Assembly: GCA_035352715.1 (NCBI GenBank)
Contig: DAOPYE010000133.1
Coordinates: forward strand, 1 to 5,051
DNA: 5,051 nucleotides
From: DAOPYE01 sp035352715
GTDB lineage: Bacteria; Acidobacteriota; Holophagae; Holophagales; Holophagaceae
Direction: 5' to 3'
The position numbers and the translations under genes are program-made. How positions within the stretch are numbered: the stretch's first letter is position 1; each line of letters starts with the position of its first letter. The notes under the pieces are model-generated. The model did not search any database. It was given only the letters and a program-made list of their open reading frames with translations, and was not told the DNA's origin. Below are positions 1 through 5,051 of the stretch, one piece after another.

Positions 1-29
1 ACTTCAATAACGCGCCCACGCTAAACGCG

Positions 30-470
30 CTACCCACATGAAATGACGAAGAGCCAGATCTTGCCATTGGCGGCTGTGACGCCCCAGGCGAACGCATTTG
101 CGTTGGGCACATGATCAGGATCGGACAGTTCTGTCATTTTCGCATTCAGCCACAAGACGGCTCTTGATGCGCCTGGTCCCCCAACGGATCCCGCAACCCA
201 GACCTTGCCGCCATCGATGGTGATGGCGTTCGCAGTGGATTCGGTTTTGCCATCGCCCAGAAGCACCGGCTGATCACCGATCCAGTATTTGGCAACATTG
301 ATCTTGTTGATGGTTTCAGCGCCCGCCACATAGACATCGGTGACAGTGGGCTTCGATGGCTGGGGGGGATTCGAGGGGCTTGCTGTCGCATCGGATGAAC
401 CGCCGCAAGCCGTGAGCAGGCCGAGTGAGGCAGCTGCGACGAGAATGGACGAGTGCACGGAAAAGGGCAC
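30..470 (-). CDS. Short repeat lipoprotein, probably truncated or frameshifted at its C-terminus
   Basis: This encodes a 146-residue putative lipoprotein. Residues 1-22 form a signal peptide with a hydrophobic stretch and the lipobox L19-T20-A21-C22. Lipidation is expected at C22, and G23 is not the Asp that favours inner-membrane retention in E. coli. The n-region has no Lys or Arg, which is unusual. A Ser/Pro-rich linker follows (about 24-44), then two similar blocks: about 46-89 (VYVAG, then AKYW, ending DGGK) and about 90-137 (VWVAG, then AVLW, ending ANGK). A third block begins IWLF and stops within eight residues. This spacing resembles beta-propeller-like repeats in larger secreted proteins, which normally carry more blades. 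The early stop therefore suggests a truncated gene or a frameshift. The GTG start at 470 is chosen because a strong Shine-Dalgarno lies five bases upstream. The gene is divergent from the MocR-like gene. Its function is unknown; surface or periplasmic binding is a guess. Confidence 0.6.
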   Translation of the reverse strand: MPFSVHSSILVAAASLGLLTACGGSSDATASPSNPPQPSKPTVTDVYVAGAETINKINVAKYWIGDQPVLLGDGKTESTANAITIDGGKVWVAGSVGGPGASRAVLWLNAKMTELSDPDHVPNANAFAWGVTAANGKIWLFVISCG

Positions 471-475
471 GACAT

Positions 476-481
476 CTCCTT
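476..481 (-). promoter_or_regulatory. Ribosome binding site of the lipoprotein gene
   Basis: Read on the minus strand this is AAGGAG, five bases before the GTG codon at 470. It decides the start: an ATG at 475-473 lies too close to the site and opens an unrelated frame with no lipoprotein signal. Confidence 0.6.
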
Positions 482-512
482 GGGGATCGCGGACCAGGAT
501 TGGGTTCGCAGT

Positions 513-524
513 CCGAACGTACGG
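513..524. repeat. Candidate operator, copy 1 of CCGAACGTACGG
   Basis: This 12-mer is identical to the one at 755-766. It is nearly self-complementary, of the form CCG-A-ACGT-A-CGG: all positions pair symmetrically except the two adenines. It lies 43-54 bases upstream of the lipoprotein GTG start, a place where a regulator could act on that gene. The exact repeat is seen directly; the operator role is inferred. Confidence 0.35.
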
Positions 525-750
525 CCGGTGGCTCGCCGTTCTTCAGCCGGTTGGCGTATTCGGGTTCAACCAGTTGAGGTGAGAGGCCACCCTTAGTCGT
601 TGTCGTAAGCCCCTGCCGTAAACTTTGGCCGCGAGCCAAGCTTCTTGTGTCTCTGTGGCATTTAGGGCTTCACGTCTCCATCGGGGGATGATGTGTTTCG
701 TGTCACATGGGGTAGAAATGCTTCATTCCTATGGTTCGAAGACGGAATAG

Positions 751-779
751 TTCGCCGAACGTACGGTACGCTGTAGATA
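751..779 (+). promoter_or_regulatory. Possible promoter of the MocR-kinase operon
   Basis: TTCGCC at 751-756 and TAGATA at 774-779 are separated by exactly 17 bases. Both hexamers match the sigma-70 consensus poorly (about half the positions or fewer). The placement 60-90 bases before the preferred start codon and the overlap with the repeated 12-mer are the main support. If real, transcription would start near 786, which would exclude the upstream ATG at 731. Confidence 0.25.
755..766. repeat. Candidate operator, copy 2 of CCGAACGTACGG
   Basis: This is the second exact copy of the near-palindromic 12-mer. It overlaps a further inverted repeat, CGTAC-G-GTACG, at 760-770. It sits inside the spacer of a possible promoter (751-779) upstream of the MocR-like gene, so it would be well placed for autoregulation. 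A looser relative, CCGAAC-ATT-CGTACG, lies at 794-808. MocR/GntR proteins commonly control divergent or own promoters; that this one uses these sites is inferred. Confidence 0.35.
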
Positions 780-841
780 TTCCACCGACCGATCCGAACA
801 TTCGTACGCAACCAGTTTCTCATCTCGCTAGACCCCTGTTG

Positions 842-2335
842 ATGTCACTCCTCGATCTCGCAAATCGCCTCGTCCCTGATGCTTCTGAGCCCCTCGCCCT
901 TCAGCTTGCGCGGCTTCTCGCTTCGGAGATCCTGGCGGGGCGTCTGCGGCCAGAAGAAGCCATGCCCAGTTCCCGGACCTTGGCGCAGGATCTGGGCCTT
1001 TCGCGGCACGTGGCGATGTCTGCGTTGCGCGAACTGGAGATGGAGGGCTGGGTGGAAAGCCGGGCCGGAAGCGGGACGTACGTTGCCAGCGCGCCGCCCA
1101 CCCAGTTTCCGAAAAATTGGGGTGCGAAACCGGAACGGGGCAGCATTCCGGAAGAGCCAGCCTTCGAATTATCGAGTCGCCTCCTTCCCGTATCGAGCCT
1201 AGCTTCCACGGTGATCGATCTGACGGACGGTTTCCCTGACGCCCGAATGGCGCCCAAAGCGGCCCTGGCCAAGGGCTACAATCGCGCCATCCAGCGCCAC
1301 GGTGATGAATTGCTGGGGCGGGGCGAGCCGAAGGGCAACCGTTCCCTTCGGGAGCAACTGGCCGGACATCTGCGTCATGCCCGGGGGATGGTCCTGGAAC
1401 CTGAACATCTGCTCATCACGCGCAGCACCACCATGAGCCTGACTCTGATTGCGCAGGCCCTGGTGCCCAAGGGAGGCGAGATCGCGGTCGAGAACCCCGG
1501 CAGTCCCGCCGCTTGGGAGGCGCTGAGGGCCACGGGAGCCCGTCTGCATCCCGTCCCGGTGGATGAACAAGGGCTGCGGCCGGAGGCGCTCGAATCATTG
1601 GCCCAGCGGGTGGATCTCGCCCTGCTGCACCTCACGCCCCGGCGGCACTTCCCCACGACGGTGCCCCTTTCTGAAGAACGTCGCCAAGCCGTGATGGGTT
1701 TGGCCAAGCGGTTCAATTTCGCTGTCGTGGAGGATGATCCCGACGCCGAGATCACCTGGGAAGGCGCGCCTCCTCTGCCCATGGCCGCAGGGGATTCGCA
1801 AGGTCGCGTGGTTCATCTGGGTTCGCTCGCCCATCTGCTGGCGCCGGGGCTTGGTCTGGCCTACCTGGTCGCGCCTTCGGCCCTGGTGGATCGCCTCGCC
1901 AGGCTGCGCCAGCACCTGGATCTTCAGGGGGATCGCGTGCTCGAATGGGCCATGGCCGATCTCATTCGGGACGGGGATCTGGAACGACACTTGGCGCGCA
2001 CCCGCAAACAGTTGCGCGCTCGTTGCGACACCTTTCAAAACCTTGTGCGCGAGATTCTGGGCACGGAATTCCAGGTGATGCCTTGCGATGGTGGATTGGC
2101 CTGTTGGTTTTCCACGCCCCCGGATCTGGATGGTCGCCGGTGGGCGCAGGCCTGTCTGGCAGAAGGCGTGCGGGTGCATCCGGGCGCGCACTACGATTTT
2201 GAGGGTCTGGCGTCTTCGGGTTTTGGCCCCGGGCTTCGCCTGGGTTTTGCCCAGCTTGAACCCGTGGAGGCGCGCAAGGCCCTGGAATTGCTCCGCCGGG
2301 CGCTGGATCCTCTTCGAGGTGCTGGACATGCCTGA
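842..2335 (+). CDS. MocR/GntR-family regulator with aminotransferase-like domain lacking the PLP lysine
   Basis: This is a predicted cytoplasmic DNA-binding transcription factor of 497 residues, the usual MocR length. Residues 17-82 are a GntR winged helix: PLALQLARLLASEIL, LPPGxxLPSSR-like region at 34-45, recognition helix LGLSRHVAMSAL, wing GSGTYV. Residues about 125-490 form an aminotransferase class I-like domain, with recognisable PKG-NRSLRE (163-171), TPRRHFPTT (265-273), VEDDPDAE (296-303), LAPGLGLAYLVAP (333-345) and LRLGFA (465-470). In active relatives the 326-331 stretch reads like GSFSK with the PLP lysine; here it is GSLAH, placing His at 331. Other expected pocket residues are also changed (S221, P300, G338), while D298 and R466 remain. 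It may therefore not bind PLP covalently. The start at 842 puts the helix at the normal distance from the N-terminus. An in-frame ATG at 731 would add 37 non-conserved residues, and neither start has a clear Shine-Dalgarno. The stop overlaps the kinase start by eight bases. Confidence 0.88.
   Translation: MSLLDLANRLVPDASEPLALQLARLLASEILAGRLRPEEAMPSSRTLAQDLGLSRHVAMSALRELEMEGWVESRAGSGTYVASAPPTQFPKNWGAKPERGSIPEEPAFELSSRLLPVSSLASTVIDLTDGFPDARMAPKAALAKGYNRAIQRHGDELLGRGEPKGNRSLREQLAGHLRHARGMVLEPEHLLITRSTTMSLTLIAQALVPKGGEIAVENPGSPAAWEALRATGARLHPVPVDEQGLRPEALESLAQRVDLALLHLTPRRHFPTTVPLSEERRQAVMGLAKRFNFAVVEDDPDAEITWEGAPPLPMAAGDSQGRVVHLGSLAHLLAPGLGLAYLVAPSALVDRLARLRQHLDLQGDRVLEWAMADLIRDGDLERHLARTRKQLRARCDTFQNLVREILGTEFQVMPCDGGLACWFSTPPDLDGRRWAQACLAEGVRVHPGAHYDFEGLASSGFGPGLRLGFAQLEPVEARKALELLRRALDPLRGAGHA
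2316..2320 (+). promoter_or_regulatory. Ribosome binding site of the kinase gene, inside the MocR-like gene
   Basis: GAGGT lies seven bases before the ATG at 2328, within the last codons of the upstream gene. It supports 2328 as the kinase start and points to translational coupling through the ATGCCTGA stop-start overlap. Confidence 0.6.
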
Positions 2336-4784
2336 TGGCTTCTTCCCCCAAGAACCGCCTGAGCAGGTGGGGTCGTACCGGATCCTGGAACGCCTGGGTG
2401 AAGGCGGCATGGGCACGGTCTTTCTCGCCTTCGATTCCGTCCTGGGACGGCGCGTGGCTCTCAAATGGCTGAAACAGCTCACACCCGCCACCATCGAACG
2501 GTTGCGCCAGGAGGCCCACCTGCACGCGCGCGTGGAGCACCCGGCTGTCTGCCGTTTGTACCAAGTGGACGAATGGCAGGGCTGCCCCTTCCTGGTCATG
2601 CAGTACATCCAGGGCACGACGCTGGATCAGATCGCGTCGCAGCTTTCCATTGCGGCCAAGCTTCGAATCTTCGCGGCCCTGGCCGACGCGGTCCACGCCG
2701 CGCATCGACAGGGGCTCATCCATCGGGATCTGAAGCCCTCGAATCTGATGGTCGAGGCCGATGGCGCCGGAGGCTGGCACCCCTATGTCATGGATTTCGG
2801 CTTGGCGAGGGACGAAGCCGAAGGAACGCTCACCAATGCGGGCACGCTGCTCGGCAGCCCCGCCTACATGGCGCCCGAACAGGCCTTGGCGGGCTGGGTG
2901 GATGTGCGGACCGATGTCTATGGCCTGGGCGCGGCTTTTTTTGAAGTGCTGACGGGACGGCCGCCTTTTCTTGGCAAGGTCGCCGAACTTCTGGTGCAGG
3001 TCCAAAGCGAAGAAGCGCCTCGCCTGCGCACCTTTCTCCCGAATGCCTCCCGGGATCTGGAAACAGTGGTGGCCACCTGTTTGGCCAAGGACCCCGCGCG
3101 GCGCTATCCCAGCGCGGCAGCGCTTCGCGACGACTTGATGTGTCTGCTGGATGACGCGCCCATCAAGGCCCGACAGGTTTCGCATCTGGAGCGCATGGGG
3201 CGCTGGATTCGGCGGAACCGCCTCGCCAGCGCGCTGATCGCCTTGGTCGCACTGGCCGTTCTAGGGGCGGGTGTTGGTTACGACATCCAACAGCGCCGCG
3301 CGCAGACCCGTGCCTACTGGGCCGAACGCTTTGGCCGCGAAGCGCTGCACATGGAGAACATCCTGCAATTCGGGCGGATGTTGCCCCCGCACGATATTGC
3401 GCGGGAATTGGGATGGGTGCGCCAGCAGATAGATCACATCCGCGACGAGATGCAAAGGAACCCCCAGAGCCGAGGCGCGGGACACTTTGTGTTGGCTCAG
3501 GGCGAACTGATGTTGGGTGATGCGGAAGCCGCGCGGCGCGATCTGGAGGAGGCATGGCGTTTGGGCCATCGGTCGCCTGAATCCGCGCTGGCTCTGGGTT
3601 TGATCCTCGTGCAGCAATACGAAGATGAAATCCCCAAGGCTGAGAGCATCCTGGATTCAAAAGCGCGTGAGGCGAAGAAGGCCGAGCTGAAGCGAAACAT
3701 GCTGGATCGCGGGCATTCCCTGCTGGCCCAGGCCCGAAAGGAACGGGGAGGATTGTTTCCTCTGGTGGCGGAAGTCCGTCTCGCCATCGCGGAGGACCGT
3801 CTGGATGAGGCGACGCGATTGGCTCAGGCTTCCGTGGAAGCCGAGCCCTGGAATGGCAGGGCCCATTTCTACCTCGCCAAGGCGTTGGCCTACCGCGGGC
3901 GGAAGGAGATCCAATCCGGGCGCATCAAGGAGGGCAAGGCCGACTATGAGCGAGTGCTGGATCTCATGGATACGGCGGTGCGCCTCGCTCCCAGCGATGA
4001 TACGAACCAGGATGTCCTGAAGTTCGTATGGGAGATGGGATCCGGCCTTCAACTGCGCGGGCTCGATACGTGGGCTTCCCTCGAACGTTCCCTGGCAGCC
4101 AGCGAGGCGATGATGCGCATGAACAGCGAGCGCACGGACATGTTGAACAACCACGCGAGGATCCTCTGTCGCATGGCTATGGCGGTGGCCCAGCACGGAG
4201 GTGATTCAGAGCCCTACTTCCTTCGAGCCGAAGCGGTTATGCGAAAGGTTGTGGATGCACCGATTCGTGGTCGCGGCTCCTACTCCGAGCGGGTCCGGAT
4301 CCTGGCCATCGAGCGTCTGGCTTCCATCGCGCACATGCGAGCCGATCAGGCGATCACCCGTAACCAGGATCCTTCACCCTTCATCCAGGCGGGGCTTTCC
4401 ATTTGCCGTCAGGGCATCGCTGAAGGTCATGCCCAATGGGAGACCTACATGGCGATGGGCCTGCTTTGGCTCGACCAGGCCAATGCCCAGGAAAAGCATC
4501 GCCAGGAGAATGTGGATGCATTGGAACAGGCTGTTCAAGGCTTTCGAGTGTGCGCCCAGCTCAACCCCGAGCTGATTTCCTGGAACAACTTGGCGGAGGT
4601 TCTCGGAATGGTTGCCAAGCGTCGACTCGAGCGGGGCGAGGATCCCATGAAACCTTGTGCCGAGGCCAAGAGTGCCGTCCGGCAGGCCCTGGCCATCTAT
4701 CCCAATAACCCCGACGCGCTGGAAAATCAGAAGACCCTTGAATCCCTGGAAGCCCGTTGGCAGGCCCGAGGAACGAAGCGGTAA
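2328..4784 (+). CDS. Transmembrane Ser/Thr protein kinase with TPR-like C-terminal half
   Basis: This is an 818-residue Hanks-type (PknB-like) kinase, predicted to phosphorylate Ser/Thr on unknown substrates. The kinase domain (about 17-275) looks catalytically complete: glycine loop GEGGMG (24-29), VALK with Lys46, alpha-C Glu62, HRDLKPSN (132-139, catalytic D134), DFG (156-158), GSPAYMAPE (176-184) and DVYGLG (196-201). The RD motif and several Thr residues in the activation loop (167, 169, 173) fit activation by autophosphorylation. A basic stretch (RWIRRNR, 292-298) precedes one membrane segment at about 299-318. The remainder is helical and TPR-like: clear units near 384-431, 476-555 and 704-812, with typical endings such as AEPWNGRAHFYLAKAL and YPNNPDALEN. 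A MLPPHDI segment at 351-357 resembles the juxta-TPR region of other acidobacterial-type kinases, from memory. By topology the TPR half would be extracytoplasmic, acting in sensing or scaffolding. The start at 2328 has a Shine-Dalgarno and immediately precedes the kinase fold; the reading frame stays open further upstream only as an overlap with the MocR-like gene. Confidence 0.93.
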   Translation: MPDGFFPQEPPEQVGSYRILERLGEGGMGTVFLAFDSVLGRRVALKWLKQLTPATIERLRQEAHLHARVEHPAVCRLYQVDEWQGCPFLVMQYIQGTTLDQIASQLSIAAKLRIFAALADAVHAAHRQGLIHRDLKPSNLMVEADGAGGWHPYVMDFGLARDEAEGTLTNAGTLLGSPAYMAPEQALAGWVDVRTDVYGLGAAFFEVLTGRPPFLGKVAELLVQVQSEEAPRLRTFLPNASRDLETVVATCLAKDPARRYPSAAALRDDLMCLLDDAPIKARQVSHLERMGRWIRRNRLASALIALVALAVLGAGVGYDIQQRRAQTRAYWAERFGREALHMENILQFGRMLPPHDIARELGWVRQQIDHIRDEMQRNPQSRGAGHFVLAQGELMLGDAEAARRDLEEAWRLGHRSPESALALGLILVQQYEDEIPKAESILDSKAREAKKAELKRNMLDRGHSLLAQARKERGGLFPLVAEVRLAIAEDRLDEATRLAQASVEAEPWNGRAHFYLAKALAYRGRKEIQSGRIKEGKADYERVLDLMDTAVRLAPSDDTNQDVLKFVWEMGSGLQLRGLDTWASLERSLAASEAMMRMNSERTDMLNNHARILCRMAMAVAQHGGDSEPYFLRAEAVMRKVVDAPIRGRGSYSERVRILAIERLASIAHMRADQAITRNQDPSPFIQAGLSICRQGIAEGHAQWETYMAMGLLWLDQANAQEKHRQENVDALEQAVQGFRVCAQLNPELISWNNLAEVLGMVAKRRLERGEDPMKPCAEAKSAVRQALAIYPNNPDALENQKTLESLEARWQARGTKR

Positions 4785-4837
4785 GGGATTCCCGGCAATC
4801 GGTTCCATGCGGGTTGAGGATGTGCTGCGGCGTGAGC

Positions 4838-4880
4838 CTGCCTGGATATGAGCGGAGCCAGGAGGGGGGCTTCGTTGAAC
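4838..4880 (+). terminator. Weak terminator-like hairpin after the kinase gene
   Basis: CCTGCCTGG (4837-4845) can pair with CCAGGAGG (4858-4865) if one base bulges, with a 12-base loop. A modest T-rich stretch (GAACTTTTG) follows after about ten bases rather than immediately. It is in the right place, about 55 bases after the kinase stop, but is not a strong intrinsic terminator. Confidence 0.25.
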
Positions 4881-4918
4881 TTTTGTGATGCATCGTTGCG
4901 ACTGGTGAAAATCCGTTT

Positions 4919-4964
4919 CAATTAAAAAAACGCGCCTTGACAAACTTTATAACCATATTACTTT
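4919..4964 (+). promoter_or_regulatory. Promoter of the downstream ArsR-like gene
   Basis: A perfect -35 hexamer TTGACA lies at 4937-4942. The best -10 candidate is TACTTT at 4959-4964 (16-base spacer, three of six consensus matches). An A-rich tract at 4919-4929 just upstream could act as an UP element. The segment is strikingly AT-rich compared with the GC-rich genes around it. Confidence 0.5.
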
Positions 4965-4977
4965 TTGGTTGTATGGT
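4951..4977. promoter_or_regulatory. Inverted repeats over the promoter, possible operator
   Basis: Two nested inverted repeats overlap the presumed -10 region: AACCA (4951-4955) with TGGTT (4966-4970), and ACCATA (4952-4957) with TATGGT (4972-4977). ArsR-family repressors commonly bind AT-rich inverted repeats in their own promoters, so autoregulation by the next gene's product is plausible. The repeats are seen directly; the role is inferred. Confidence 0.4.
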
Positions 4978-4984
4978 GAATTCT

Positions 4985-5051
4985 ATGGCCAGCCCATCCA
5001 TCCACGACGGCACGATCGAAGAGATCGGGAAACTGTTCGGAGCCATGTCCG
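4985..5051 (+). CDS. N-terminus of a probable ArsR-family regulator, cut by the window end
   Basis: Only 22 codons are visible. The protein starts MASPSIHDG and continues TIEEIGKLFGAMS. The last part resembles the helix that precedes the DPTRLRIL motif in ArsR/SmtB-type winged-helix repressors, but that motif itself lies beyond the window, so the family call is tentative. The ATG at 4985 is preferred because GGTGA lies five bases upstream (4975-4979). An in-frame ATG at 4973 would add four residues but has no ribosome binding site and falls within the inverted repeat. The strong promoter and palindromes directly upstream suit a self-regulated repressor gene separate from the kinase operon. 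Confidence 0.45.
   Translation, partial: MASPSIHDGTIEEIGKLFGAMS

Larger units (their letters stand above)
471..841. other. Divergent intergenic region without a convincing gene
   Basis: About 370 bases separate the divergent lipoprotein and MocR-like genes. Short open frames here overlap the lipoprotein gene or lack a ribosome binding site and recognisable protein character. The region contains two copies of a 12-base near-palindrome (513-524 and 755-766), a possible promoter at 751-779, and a weak hairpin at 624-640 (TTTGGC, loop CGCGA, GCCAAG). I see no tRNA or other RNA gene. The 730-841 part can be read as an N-terminal extension of the MocR-like protein but is more likely leader DNA. 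Confidence 0.5.

Noticed and set aside
340..582. Plus-strand 80-codon open frame overlapping the lipoprotein gene
   Set aside because: Most of it is antisense to the lipoprotein signal peptide and linker; no ribosome binding site or recognisable protein character.
1076..1083. ACGTACGT palindrome within the regulator gene
   Set aside because: It resembles the core of the candidate operator but lies inside codons of the conserved wing motif (GSGTYV), lacks the flanking CCG/CGG arms, and is explained by coding.
2088..2327. N-terminal extension of the kinase frame of 80 residues
   Set aside because: It overlaps the regulator gene in another frame, is Trp/Arg-rich with no family character, and the ATG at 2328 has a ribosome binding site right before the kinase domain.
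1595..2617. Long minus-strand open frame of 340 codons opposite the regulator and kinase genes
   Set aside because: It lies antisense to two well-supported genes, is Arg/Pro/His-rich without recognisable motifs, and is the kind of shadow frame expected in GC-rich coding DNA.
1962..3185. Minus-strand open frame of 407 codons opposite the kinase domain
   Set aside because: The plus-strand frame carries all the kinase motifs. This antisense frame has no recognisable domain and arises from codon bias.
4785..4800. GGGATTCCC just after the kinase stop as a terminator stem
   Set aside because: The loop would be too small and there is no following T-run.

Overview
The window looks like chromosomal DNA from a GC-rich Gram-negative bacterium. 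The features pointing that way are a lipoprotein with a standard lipobox, a MocR-type regulator, and a transmembrane Hanks-type Ser/Thr kinase carrying a long TPR-like C-terminal half. The kinase architecture and the short-repeat lipoprotein both recall Acidobacteriota (Holophaga/Geothrix-like) genomes. That assignment is an impression from family style and is not proven by the sequence.

Layout. (1) Positions 30-470 on the minus strand encode a short lipoprotein with two repeats of a beta-propeller-like type. It stops abruptly at the start of a third repeat, so it is probably truncated or frameshifted. (2) Positions 471-841 form a divergent intergenic region with no convincing gene. It holds two exact copies of a 12-base near-palindrome: one just upstream of the lipoprotein gene, the other inside a possible promoter of the next gene. 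(3) Positions 842-2335 (+) encode a GntR/MocR-family regulator: a winged helix joined to an aminotransferase-fold domain. Its PLP pocket appears disabled, with the Schiff-base lysine replaced by histidine. (4) Positions 2328-4784 (+) encode an 818-residue membrane-anchored Ser/Thr protein kinase with TPR-like repeats. It overlaps the regulator gene by 8 bases, so the two are very likely one translationally coupled operon. (5) Positions 4785-4984 are intergenic, with a weak terminator-like hairpin followed by an AT-rich promoter with inverted repeats. (6) Positions 4985-5051 (+) are the start of a further gene whose first residues resemble the N-terminus of ArsR-family regulators.

The most interesting unit is the coupled pair of a PLP-pocket-degenerate MocR regulator and a transmembrane kinase. 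The MocR protein may have lost its usual PLP/ligand sensing, and the kinase beside it could supply the input instead. The repeated 12-mer is a candidate operator linking the divergent lipoprotein gene to this operon. All of this wiring is inference.
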